Shown piece by piece: positions 1 through 6,365 of a stretch of DNA of 11,324 bases. The notes below the pieces were generated by a model that saw only the letters and a program-made list of their open reading frames with translations, was not told where the DNA came from and did no database searches. The stretch's first letter is position 1. Every line of letters starts with the position of its first letter. The stretch lies in the NCBI GenBank assembly GCA_016288175.1, contig JAEEYN010000093.1, forward strand, positions 1 through 11,324. Reading direction: 5' to 3'. Both the position numbers and the translations under genes were made by a program. This stretch comes from Bacillota bacterium (GTDB taxonomy: Bacteria; Bacillota; Clostridia; Christensenellales; CAG-138).

Positions 1-143
1 CAAACGCGCTTAAGTTCTATAACAAGATCGGTTTCCGCAGGGAAGGCATTCAGGAGCAGGGCTACTTTTACAACAACGAGTACAGCGATTTCATTATGAT
101 GCGGATACTTCGCAGCGAGTGGAAGCAAAAACCGCGCGGATGA
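1..143 (+). CDS. GNAT family N-acetyltransferase, C-terminal fragment (runs off left edge)
   Basis: The first complete codon is at position 3, and 46 codons run to TGA at 141-143. The visible residues begin NALKFYNKIGFRREGI, the last alpha-helix/beta-strand unit of the GNAT fold: an N-A-x-x-F-Y-x-K-x-G-F signature where the C-terminal strands pack against acetyl-CoA. The end of the protein (EYSDFIMMRIL followed by a basic tail) is typical of RimI/PhnO-like small-molecule or protein N-acetyltransferases. The substrate cannot be deduced because the N-terminal two thirds lie outside the window. A second GNAT gene follows 42 nt downstream on the same strand, so the two may be co-transcribed. Confidence 0.8.
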   Translation, partial: NALKFYNKIGFRREGIQEQGYFYNNEYSDFIMMRILRSEWKQKPRG

Positions 144-185
144 AGCAAGCCGGAAGCAAACGGAAAACAGGGGAGGAATAAGCAT

Positions 186-611
186 ATGCGTGCGGAACAG
201 AAAGACGCGGAAGCGCTTACGGAGCTTGTCGGGATAATCTGGCAGGAGTCGCCGGAAGAGCTGGCCGAAACGATCGGGAACTATATGAACTCGGAGGATT
301 CCGCTGTTTTTGCGGAAAGCATGGACGGCCGGTTTGTCGGCGTCGCGCTGTGCGGTCTGCGCCGCGATTATGTCGAAGGCTGCGACACGAGCCCGGTTGG
401 ATATCTTGAAGGCGTCAGCATCCGCGAAGGGTATCGCGGCCGCGGTATTGCCCGGAGGCTGGTCGCGGAATGCGAACAGTGGGCGCGAGAGAAGGGCTGC
501 ACGGAGTTCGCCAGCGACTGCGAACTTACGAACACAGCGTCGCTGAATTTCCATTTGAGCATTGGCTTTTCGGAAGAAAACAGGATCATCTGCTTTAAGA
601 AAACGCTTTGA
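186..611 (+). CDS. GNAT acetyltransferase resembling aminoglycoside 6'-N-acetyltransferase (AAC(6')-I type)
   Basis: A 141-residue single-domain GNAT enzyme that would transfer acetyl from acetyl-CoA to an amine. The acetyl-CoA loop is R80-EGYRGRGIARRL (R/Q-x-x-G-x-G/A at 84-89), and the C-terminal NTASLNFHLSIGF (116-128) is the usual last helix and strand. The stretch LRRDYVEGCDTSPVGYLEGV (58-77) closely follows the motif I remember from AAC(6')-I enzymes (RHDYVNGCDSSPV-x-FLEGI), which places it nearer to that group than to RimI. Start ATG 186 has a GGGGAGG site at 170-176, nine bases upstream, and the length matches AAC(6') proteins (about 140-150). Whether it acts on aminoglycosides is inference: chromosomal homologues in Clostridia often have unknown natural substrates. 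It lies between another GNAT tail and a broken serine hydrolase. Confidence 0.8.
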   Translation: MRAEQKDAEALTELVGIIWQESPEELAETIGNYMNSEDSAVFAESMDGRFVGVALCGLRRDYVEGCDTSPVGYLEGVSIREGYRGRGIARRLVAECEQWAREKGCTEFASDCELTNTASLNFHLSIGFSEENRIICFKKTL

Positions 612-661
612 TCCCCGGAACCGAGTACAATACATTCAGAAATCTACAGAGGGAGAAACAT

Positions 662-1012
662 ATAGACAAGAAAGCTTTGATCGACAGCTATGTCCATGAA
701 GCGCACGAAAAAGGCGTATTTACCGGAACTTGGCTTTATGCGGAAAACGGCGAGATCGTTTCAAAAGGCGCTGTCGGATTCAGGGATCCCGAGGACAGGC
801 TCCCCATGCAGGAGGACAGCTTCTTCCGCATCGACGAGGTCTTGATGCGGGATTCGGAGCTGTATGTAAAGGCTTGCCTCAAGGGCAACTGCTATGAGGA
901 AAGACTGTATCCGCTTGAACAAAACCTGTTCACCTTCAAGATTAAAACGGATAAGATCATCTTCGAGGACGGCGCACTGATCCCCTGGGAAGAGACGCAA
1001 AAGAAACTGTAA
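662..1012 (+). pseudogene. Remnant of beta-lactamase-like serine hydrolase (internal deletion, degenerate start)
   Basis: An open frame of about 116 codons ends at TAA 1010-1012. Residues from about 682 to 840 (GVFTGTWLYAENGEIVSKGA, then GFRDPEDRLPMQEDSFF) read like the N-terminus of clostridial serine hydrolases of the class C beta-lactamase/PBP4 type (PF00144), where the next residues should lead into the catalytic S-x-x-K. Instead the frame jumps to IDEVLMRDSELYVKACLKGN and ends in FEDGALIPWEETQKKL. That matches the short C-terminal beta domain that normally follows some 300 residues later. No S-x-x-K, Y-x-N or H-x-G motif is present. A good GAGGGAG ribosome site (649-655) sits six bases before an in-frame ATA (662), as if ATG had mutated. 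The only other initiators, TTG 608 and TTG 677, are badly placed for that site. I read this as a decayed gene with an in-frame internal deletion; a functional small protein is possible but less likely. Confidence 0.6.
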
Positions 1013-1024
1013 ACCGAAAACACG

Positions 1025-1062
1025 GACCGGCTGCCGGACTTTACAGCAGCCGGTCGCTTTAT
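1025..1062 (+). terminator. Probable intrinsic terminator after the serine hydrolase remnant
   Basis: A perfect 10-bp stem GACCGGCTGC (1025-1034) / GCAGCCGGTC (1046-1055) with an 11-nt loop is followed by a short, interrupted T-rich run (GCTTTATT). The strong GC stem and the position 12 nt after the stop codon favour a terminator; the weak T-tract lowers confidence. Confidence 0.6.
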
Positions 1063-1074
1063 TGCAATTAGTGC

Positions 1075-1103
1075 TGGACGGGAAACGTTTCCTGTGTTAC
1101 AAT
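1075..1103 (+). promoter_or_regulatory. SigA-type promoter with extended -10 for the XRE regulator gene
   Basis: TGGACG (1075-1080, four of six to TTGACA) is followed after 17 nt by TACAAT (1098-1103), which is preceded by TG one base upstream (extended -10). It lies 34 nt before the ATG at 1138. Start would be near 1110, which excludes the upstream TTG frame extension at 1108. Confidence 0.6.
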
Positions 1104-1137
1104 ATATTTGATTCAAATCCAATCTCAGGAGGCATCT

Positions 1138-1680
1138 ATGGCAAACGCAAAGAAGGTCGGCACGCTGATCAAAAAAGCCCGCACCGAAGCGGGTCTGACG
1201 CAGGAACAGCTTGCGAAGAAGGTCACCGGCGCAACGGCGAGCGATATCGGCAAGGCGGAGCGCGGCGAAAAGGAACTTACGGCGGACCAGCTCAAGCAGG
1301 TCGCGAAGGCAACGGGCGTAACGCAGAAATCGCTGCTCGACGCCGCGAAAGGCAAGCAAACTGTCGTCAGCGCATCGTCCGCTTCGACAGGCAGCAATGC
1401 GAAAACCGGCAGCACGAAGCTCACCGCGAACGAGAAAAAGCTTCTTGAGCTCTATCGCAAGGCCGATTCGGATAAAAAGAAAAAGGTCATTGAACTGCTT
1501 GAAAAGGAAGAAGAGGATTCCTCGCTCCTTTCAGGCATTGCCGACAGCCTCACGGGCTCGCTCACAGGCGGATCCGGAAGCTCAGGCGGCGGCCTGATCG
1601 AAGGCCTGCTCGGCCTCATCACGGGCAAACGCGAAATGCCCGAAGGCGGGGAAGAACCGGAGAAACCCGAAAAGAAATAA
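1138..1680 (+). CDS. XRE-family helix-turn-helix regulator with glycine-rich C-terminal tail
   Basis: A 180-residue protein. Residues 6-65 are a Cro/C1-type HTH (VGTLIKKARTEAGLTQEQLA, then the recognition region TASDIGKAERGE), which binds operator DNA. Residues 95-123 (LTANEKKLLELYRKADSDKK onwards) form a charged amphipathic helix of the kind that follows the HTH in many clostridial XRE proteins, probably for oligomerisation. Residues 128-163 are unusual: SLLSGIADSLTGSLTGGSGS followed by a GGGLIEGLLGLITG segment, Gly/Ser-rich with regularly spaced hydrophobics. The last 17 residues are Glu/Pro/Lys repeats. Start ATG 1138 has AGGAGG at 1127-1132, five bases upstream. It is a single-gene unit between its own promoter and a strong terminator. 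The target is unknown; autoregulation is a common but unproven possibility. Confidence 0.85.
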   Translation: MANAKKVGTLIKKARTEAGLTQEQLAKKVTGATASDIGKAERGEKELTADQLKQVAKATGVTQKSLLDAAKGKQTVVSASSASTGSNAKTGSTKLTANEKKLLELYRKADSDKKKKVIELLEKEEEDSSLLSGIADSLTGSLTGGSGSSGGGLIEGLLGLITGKREMPEGGEEPEKPEKK

Positions 1681-1692
1681 CCGACAGAAAAG

Positions 1693-1723
1693 AAAACGGA
1701 TGCGCTGACGCATCCGTTTTTTT
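1693..1723. terminator. Strong bidirectional intrinsic terminator
   Basis: A perfect 12-bp stem AAAACGGATGCG (1693-1704) / CGCATCCGTTTT (1709-1720) with the tetraloop CTGA is followed on the + strand by a seven-T run (1717-1723). On the - strand the hairpin is followed by TTTTCTTTTC, so it can also end the convergent transcript whose last gene stops at 1738. Confidence 0.9.
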
Positions 1724-1737
1724 GCTGCAGATAACGC

Positions 1738-2433
1738 TTACTTCGAAAGAGTGAAGCTGACAGTCAGATCGAATTCGAAATGAATGCTTTCGCCGCCGGT
1801 CGTGCAGAAAAACCGTGTCTTTCCGGCTTTCTTTTCATAGGTCTTTCCGCTTTCGTAAGCGCCGATCACGCCGGAAGAAAGCTTGCTGCGGTCGATGCTT
1901 CCGATGCCGTATTCATTGCCGAAAACTCCGTAAACCGTTTCGAGCCATTTGCCGATAAGCGTTTCATCGAATTCGGTGCGGCGGCTGTTTTCGGCCTCAA
2001 TGGCTGCGCGAACACCGGGAGCGACGTCATAATCGGGAGATTCCGGGCGGATGTAACCGACGGTGAGCCGGATCTCGGCAGCTCTGCCGTAAGCGTCGGT
2101 CGTGATCTCGACAGCGCCGCTGTCCTTCGGATCCTCCATAATGAGAGAATAGCGGAGAACATTGTCCGACACGACCTCCATCTCGCCGACGGTGCAGTTC
2201 AGCCCGGCACCGGAAAGCGCTTCGATAAACCGCTCATACGGAATGCCGGAGGGCAGGGGAGCGGCGGAATAGACCGCATCGGACGATTGCTCATCCGAAG
2301 GCTCGATCTGCTTTTTATTGCCGAAAACAATGAACAAAACGACGCATACAACCGCTGCAGCGCAGAACAGGGAATACCTGAGCACCGTGCCGCGGTTGGA
2401 TCCGTTTTCGGTTGTTTTCGCTTCGCGCGCCAT
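1738..2433 (-). CDS. Single-pass membrane protein of unknown function
   Basis: A 231-residue protein with a short polar N-terminus (1-16), one hydrophobic segment (about 19-38, LRYSLFCAAAVVCVVLFIVF) and then a lysine pair. The topology is probably N-in with about 190 residues outside the membrane. The extracellular part begins with an acidic, Ser-rich linker (40-60) and then a mixed alpha/beta region with no motif I recognise. It has no lipobox and no signal peptidase site of the AXA kind close to the helix. Its ATG overlaps the TGA of the upstream aminopeptidase gene (TGATG, sharing one base), and there is no convincing ribosome site of its own. Translation is therefore probably coupled, and the two proteins may be functionally linked. 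It ends 15 nt short of the shared terminator. Function not assigned. Confidence 0.75.
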   Translation of the reverse strand: MAREAKTTENGSNRGTVLRYSLFCAAAVVCVVLFIVFGNKKQIEPSDEQSSDAVYSAAPLPSGIPYERFIEALSGAGLNCTVGEMEVVSDNVLRYSLIMEDPKDSGAVEITTDAYGRAAEIRLTVGYIRPESPDYDVAPGVRAAIEAENSRRTEFDETLIGKWLETVYGVFGNEYGIGSIDRSKLSSGVIGAYESGKTYEKKAGKTRFFCTTGGESIHFEFDLTVSFTLSK

Positions 2434-3662
2434 CAGAAAGCGAAATTGCCGTCCTTAAAGACCTGGATCTCGCGTCCGTCGGGCGTGATGCCGACGATCG
2501 AAAGATCTCTCGTGCCGACCATGAAATCCTCATGGGTGATGCTGGAGTTGAGACCGTGCGCCTCAAGCTGCTCCTTGCTCATCTCCGTGCCTCCCTGGAT
2601 GCAGGTCGGGTACGCTTCGCCGAACGCGAAATGGCAGGAAGCGTTTTCGTCGAAAAGGGTGTTGTAGAAAAGCACGCCGCTCTTCGAGATGGGCGAATCA
2701 TAGGGAACGAGAGCGACCTCGCCGAAATGTGATGCGCCTTCATCGAGCGCGATCTCCTTCTTCAGGAACTCCTCGCCCTTTTCGGCGTGAACTTCGGTAA
2801 TCTTGCCGTCCTGGAGGATCATATAGAAGCCGTCGACGATGTTGCCGCCGAGCACAAGGGGCTTCGAAGCAACGATCTTGCCGTTGACGCCGTCCCTCTT
2901 CGGCGCGGTGAAAACTTCCTCCGTCGGAATGTTAGCAACGAATTCGATGCCGGTCTTGCTGAATTCGCTTCCGGCTTCCCAAATATGGCCGACGGGCAGT
3001 TCAACGGTCAGGTCCGTGCCGAGGGAGTTGGTGTAATGCAGGGATTTAAAAGCGTAATCATTGAGCTTTTTGCATTTCTCCGCAAGGATCCTGCAGTGTT
3101 CGTGCCAACGTTTCACCGCGCCGCCCTTGTCGCTGATGCGGATCGATTTATAAATCTCATCCCAGAGCTTCTCCATCGCTTCTTCCTCCGGGATGCCGGG
3201 GAAGACCTTCTTTGCCCAGGAGGGTACGGGGACGCTCGCGACGCACCAGGGGTTGACGCTCGCCATCATCATGGCGGTGAATTCCTTGTTTGCCTCGCCG
3301 TTTGCCTTGTTCGCGCGCGCAAGACGCTCCGGGTCGACGCCCTTGAGATTCTCCGGGTCGGTCGCCGCGATGGACAGACGCGCAGCGCCGCGCTTTGCAA
3401 GGCCGAGATTCCTGTCGACGTCCCACTGGAAGACTTCGTCAAAGACCTCGTCCGCCGCATTGAGCCAATACTGACGGGCGATGAAATCATCGCGCCAGTT
3501 CATGATGACCTGCTTTGCGCCGACTTCGTATGCCGCCTTGACGCAGAGCCTCGCGAAAGGCGCGCACTCGACGGGCGAATTGATGATCACATACTGACCT
3601 TTTTGAACGTTCAGGCCGATCTCGATAACGAGATGAGCGTATTCTTCGAGCTTGTTGACCAT
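2433..3662 (-). CDS. M29-family (thermophilic type) metallo-aminopeptidase
   Basis: A 409-residue cytoplasmic exopeptidase that removes N-terminal residues from peptides using a two-metal centre (AmpS/AmpT/PepS family). Length matches the family (about 410). The metal-binding residues known from M29 structures can all be placed: E249 in PTEEVFTAP, E315 in SHFGEVALVPYDSP, H344 and Y351 in LFDENASCHFAFGEAYP, and H377 and D379 in SITHEDFMVGTRDLSI. The N-terminal half is the usual substrate-pocket and dimerisation domain. Start ATG at 3662 is chosen over an in-frame upstream codon at 3683 because GGAGG (3673-3669) lies six bases before it. It is the first gene of a two-gene - strand unit with the coupled membrane protein, and is divergent from msrA. 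The likely role is peptide turnover for amino-acid supply. Confidence 0.93.
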   Translation of the reverse strand: MVNKLEEYAHLVIEIGLNVQKGQYVIINSPVECAPFARLCVKAAYEVGAKQVIMNWRDDFIARQYWLNAADEVFDEVFQWDVDRNLGLAKRGAARLSIAATDPENLKGVDPERLARANKANGEANKEFTAMMMASVNPWCVASVPVPSWAKKVFPGIPEEEAMEKLWDEIYKSIRISDKGGAVKRWHEHCRILAEKCKKLNDYAFKSLHYTNSLGTDLTVELPVGHIWEAGSEFSKTGIEFVANIPTEEVFTAPKRDGVNGKIVASKPLVLGGNIVDGFYMILQDGKITEVHAEKGEEFLKKEIALDEGASHFGEVALVPYDSPISKSGVLFYNTLFDENASCHFAFGEAYPTCIQGGTEMSKEQLEAHGLNSSITHEDFMVGTRDLSIVGITPDGREIQVFKDGNFAF

Positions 3663-3684
3663 TGATTTCCTCCGAAAGAACAAA

Positions 3685-3702
3685 TTTGTACAAAAGTGTA
3701 CA
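3685..3702. promoter_or_regulatory. Possible operator: paired TGTACA palindromes in the aminopeptidase leader
   Basis: TTTGTACAAA (3685-3694) is a perfect 10-bp palindrome, and a second TGTACA follows at 3697-3702, ten bases from the first TGTACA, about one helical turn. The pair lies between the inferred - strand transcription start (near 3710) and the ribosome site (3673-3669), where a bound repressor could block the aminopeptidase operon. No known regulator is assigned; the region is AT-rich, so chance is possible. Confidence 0.3.
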
Positions 3703-3716
3703 GAAAAATCAATATA

Positions 3717-3745
3717 AGAATAGCATAATCGCTTTCAATCGTCAA
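3717..3745 (-). promoter_or_regulatory. SigA-type promoter for the aminopeptidase operon
   Basis: On the - strand TTGACG (3745-3740, five of six) is followed after 17 nt by TATTCT (3722-3717, four of six). It sits 55 nt before the chosen ATG at 3662, so the leader would be about 50 nt. Confidence 0.55.
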
Positions 3746-3759
3746 TCCCAATATTCCTG

Positions 3760-3788
3760 TTGCAAACAGCGCCGTGATGTGTTAAAAT
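3760..3788 (+). promoter_or_regulatory. SigA-type promoter with extended -10 for msrA
   Basis: TTGCAA (3760-3765) is followed after 17 nt by TAAAAT (3783-3788), with TG one base before the -10. It lies 35 nt before the msrA ATG. With the - strand promoter at 3717-3745 it forms a compact divergent control region. Confidence 0.6.
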
Positions 3789-3823
3789 CTTAGCAAATAT
3801 ATAAAAATCCGGAAGGAGTACAC

Positions 3824-4315
3824 ATGAAAACCATTTATCTTGCAGGCGGATGCTTTTGGGGCACCCAGAAATTCTTCGATCAGTTTGAAGGCGTAAAGAA
3901 TACCGAAGTCGGCTATGCGAACGGCGCGTCCGCGGATCCGACCTATGAACAGGTCTGCCACGACAGCGGGCATGCGGAGACCGTGCGCGTCGATTTCGAC
4001 GAGAACGAGATGCCGATCGAAACGCTGCTCGGCCATTATTTCTCAGTGATCGACCCGACTGCAGTGAACAGGCAGGGCGAGGACGAAGGCATCCAGTACA
4101 GAACGGGCATCTACTATACCGACGAAAGCCTGCTTCCGGCAATCAAAAACTACTGCGCGGGCGTCGAAGCGGACCTCGGCCAGCCCATCGCCGTCGAAGT
4201 TCTTCCTCTCAATAATTTCTATTCCGCGGAGGAATATCACCAGAAGTATCTCGACAAAAACCCCGGCGGTTACTGCCATATCGGGGCGCACATGTTTAAT
4301 TTGGGAAAGAAATAA
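3824..4315 (+). CDS. msrA: Peptide methionine sulfoxide reductase A
   Basis: A 163-residue cytoplasmic repair enzyme that reduces methionine-S-sulfoxide in proteins and as the free amino acid. The catalytic motif GGCFWG is at 8-13 with Cys10 as the nucleophile (TGC, so not the selenocysteine form known from some Clostridia). The substrate-pocket residues follow in the family pattern: VGYANG, TYEQVCHDSGHAE and HYFSVIDPTAVNRQGEDEG-x-QYRTGIYY. A likely resolving cysteine is Cys151 in GGYCHI. Start ATG 3824 has AAGGAG at 3813-3818, five bases upstream. MsrB is neither fused nor adjacent. The ABC exporter gene begins 34 nt downstream with no terminator between, so the two are probably one transcript. 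Confidence 0.96.
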   Translation: MKTIYLAGGCFWGTQKFFDQFEGVKNTEVGYANGASADPTYEQVCHDSGHAETVRVDFDENEMPIETLLGHYFSVIDPTAVNRQGEDEGIQYRTGIYYTDESLLPAIKNYCAGVEADLGQPIAVEVLPLNNFYSAEEYHQKYLDKNPGGYCHIGAHMFNLGKK

Positions 4316-4349
4316 TCGCTCTTCAAAGAAGCGGGAAAAGGAGTAAACC

Positions 4350-6230
4350 ATGCCGGGACCCGGTGGAGGAATGCGCGGCGGAAGGGGCTTTCTGACCGAA
4401 GAAGAGAAGGCGAACAAGCCCAAAGTCACGTGGCCGCTGATCAAACGAATACTGTCATACATAAAGCCCTACTGGAAGCAGATGGCGATCGTGCTTCTCT
4501 GCATCGTCGTTTCGTCCGTGCTCGGGCTTCTCCCTTCGGTCCTGACCGGTAAGATCATCGACAAAGGTCTGATCGGGCGGGATCTCAAGATGCTGATCAC
4601 GCTGATCGTCGTTTCGCTCGCGGTAACGCTCGGTTCGCATCTGATCGGAGTGGGGGAAAGCTATCTAAACAACTGGATCGCGCAGCATATTAGCTTCGAC
4701 ATGCGAAACAAGATGTATCGCCATCTTCAGAAAATGTCGCAGCGATTCTACACGACGAACAATCAGGGCGATATCATCACGCGAATGACGAGCGATATCT
4801 CCGGCGTTGAGCGCGTTGTAACGAGCACTTTCACCTCGATCCTTTCCAACACGATCACCCTTATCTGCGCGATCGTGATCATGTTCCGCCAGAACCCGAT
4901 CCTCGCGCTTGTCGGCATGCTCGTGATCCCGCTGTTCGTGATTCCGACGAGGATGGCGGGCAAAACGCGCTGGAAGCTGACGCAGGAATCCCAGGAATGC
5001 AGCGATCAGGTCAACGGCATTTTGAACGAGACGCTCTCCGTCAGCGGACAGCTGCTCGTTAAGCTTTTCGGCAAGGAAGCATACGAATATGAAAAGTACA
5101 GGTCGGTCAACAACAAAATGATCCGCCTGAACATCCGAGAAAGCATGGCCGGCCGCTGGTTCATGGTAATCATCCAGACCTTCTCCGGCATCGGACCGAT
5201 GCTGCTGTACCTCGTAGGCGGCATCATGATGATGAAATACGATTCGAACCTCTCCGTCGGCGATATCACAGTTCTCGTCGCGCTGCTCGGGCGCATGTAC
5301 GGGCCGGTGAATTCCCTGCTGAACATTCAGGTGGAGTGGATCCGCTCGATGGCGCTGTTCACGAGGATCTTCGAATACTATGATATGCCCGTCGAGATCG
5401 AGAACCCGGAAAATCCCGTGGAGCCCGAGATGAACGACGGCCGTGTCGAATTTAAAAACGTCGATTTCGCCTACGATCCGGAAAGGCAGATCCTCAAAAA
5501 CGTCAGCTTCACTCTCGAGAGCGGCCGCAGCGTCGCGATCGTCGGGCCTTCGGGCTCGGGCAAGAGCACGATGATCAACCTCATCCCGCGTCTCTATGAC
5601 GTCAACAGCGGCGAAGTGTTCTTCAACGGCGTCGATGTGCGCGAGCTTGACCTCAACTACCTGCGGAGCAATATCGGCATCGTCAGCCAGGAAACCTATC
5701 TCTTCAACGGTACGATCCGCGATAACCTGCTTTACGCAAAGCCGGACGCGACCGAGGAGGAGCTGATCGAGGCCTGCAGGAAAGCCAATATCTATGACTT
5801 TATCGAGAAGCAGGAGAAGGGCTTCGACGCAATGGTCGGCAACCGCGGGCTGAAGCTTTCCGGCGGCGAGAAGCAGCGCATCTCCATCGCGCGCGTCCTT
5901 TTGAAGGATCCCGCACTCCTGATTTTCGACGAGGCGACGAGCGCGCTCGATTCGATCTCCGAGCAGAAGATCCAGGATGCGATCGACCCGATCATCGCCG
6001 AGAGGACGAGCATATTGATCGCGCACCGACTTTCAACGATCCTTGCGGCGGATGAGATCCTTGTTATAAAGGACGGCGAGATCGTCGAGCGCGGTCAGCA
6101 CGCGGAGCTTGTCAAACGCGGCGGTGTGTATGCGGAGCTGTATGAGACCCAGTTCAGCAAGGCGATCATCGGCAGTGAGGAGTTCGTTCCGACCGAGACC
6201 GAGGATACGGATTATCTGAATATGGACTGA
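4350..6230 (+). CDS. ABC exporter, fused transmembrane and ATPase domains (homodimeric multidrug/lipid type)
   Basis: A 626-residue half-transporter expected to dimerise in the cytoplasmic membrane and export a hydrophobic substrate. The N-terminus is Gly/Arg-rich (1-13), as in many clostridial members. Residues 30-335 form the six-helix exporter domain (helices visible near 45-62, 81-100, 163-180, 185-200, 272-292). The ATPase domain (365-600) has Walker A GPSGSGKST (399-407), Q-loop Gln447 in SQETYLF, signature LSGGE (503-507), Walker B LLIFDEATSAL with D527 and catalytic E528, and switch His559 in IAHRLST. All sites needed for hydrolysis are intact, so it can act as a homodimer. The C-terminal tail (608-626) is acidic. 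Start ATG 4350 has AGGAG at 4339-4343. It probably shares the msrA transcript. Substrate not deducible. Confidence 0.93.
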   Translation: MPGPGGGMRGGRGFLTEEEKANKPKVTWPLIKRILSYIKPYWKQMAIVLLCIVVSSVLGLLPSVLTGKIIDKGLIGRDLKMLITLIVVSLAVTLGSHLIGVGESYLNNWIAQHISFDMRNKMYRHLQKMSQRFYTTNNQGDIITRMTSDISGVERVVTSTFTSILSNTITLICAIVIMFRQNPILALVGMLVIPLFVIPTRMAGKTRWKLTQESQECSDQVNGILNETLSVSGQLLVKLFGKEAYEYEKYRSVNNKMIRLNIRESMAGRWFMVIIQTFSGIGPMLLYLVGGIMMMKYDSNLSVGDITVLVALLGRMYGPVNSLLNIQVEWIRSMALFTRIFEYYDMPVEIENPENPVEPEMNDGRVEFKNVDFAYDPERQILKNVSFTLESGRSVAIVGPSGSGKSTMINLIPRLYDVNSGEVFFNGVDVRELDLNYLRSNIGIVSQETYLFNGTIRDNLLYAKPDATEEELIEACRKANIYDFIEKQEKGFDAMVGNRGLKLSGGEKQRISIARVLLKDPALLIFDEATSALDSISEQKIQDAIDPIIAERTSILIAHRLSTILAADEILVIKDGEIVERGQHAELVKRGGVYAELYETQFSKAIIGSEEFVPTETEDTDYLNMD

Positions 6231-6253
6231 CGAGACCGAATGATTTTTCGGAT

Positions 6254-6289
6254 CGGGCTGTTCCGAGCGAAGAACTGCCCGGCCTTTTT
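6254..6289 (+). terminator. Intrinsic terminator after the ABC exporter gene
   Basis: The stem CGGGCTGTTC (6254-6263) / GAACTGCCCG (6272-6281) has one T-T mismatch and an 8-nt loop. It is followed by GCC and five T (6285-6289). It lies 24 nt past the stop codon. Confidence 0.75.
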
Positions 6290-6295
6290 ATGCGG

Positions 6296-6324
6296 TTGAC
6301 AGTTCATTTATCACTTGATATAAT
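6296..6324 (+). promoter_or_regulatory. Perfect consensus SigA promoter for the lipoprotein gene
   Basis: TTGACA (6296-6301), 17 nt, TATAAT (6319-6324), with TG one base upstream of the -10. Every consensus position is met. The transcript would start near 6331, which excludes the upstream TTG (6336) as start and supports ATG 6366. Confidence 0.9.
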
Positions 6325-6365
6325 AAAAAAGAGCATTGAACAAAAAGAAAGTGAGACTGATACCT

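Noticed and set aside
1780..2667. + strand open frame (295 codons) over the membrane protein and aminopeptidase end
   Set aside because: It is a shadow of the coupled - strand genes, with no ribosome site or domain.
2787..3665. + strand open frame (292 codons) opposite the aminopeptidase
   Set aside because: It is antisense to a gene with complete M29 metal ligands; no recognisable protein features.
3851..3853. Possible selenocysteine MsrA, as found in some Clostridia
   Set aside because: The catalytic codon is TGC, not TGA, so the enzyme is an ordinary cysteine form.
4665..6026. Long - strand open frame (about 450 codons) opposite the ABC exporter
   Set aside because: It lies antisense to a gene with every ABC motif intact, is rich in Asp/His/Arg/Val as expected of a GC-rich shadow frame, and shows no family motif.
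6236..6251. CCGAA/TTCGG small hairpin just after the ABC gene
   Set aside because: The 5-bp stem has no following T-run; the hairpin at 6254-6281 is the better terminator.
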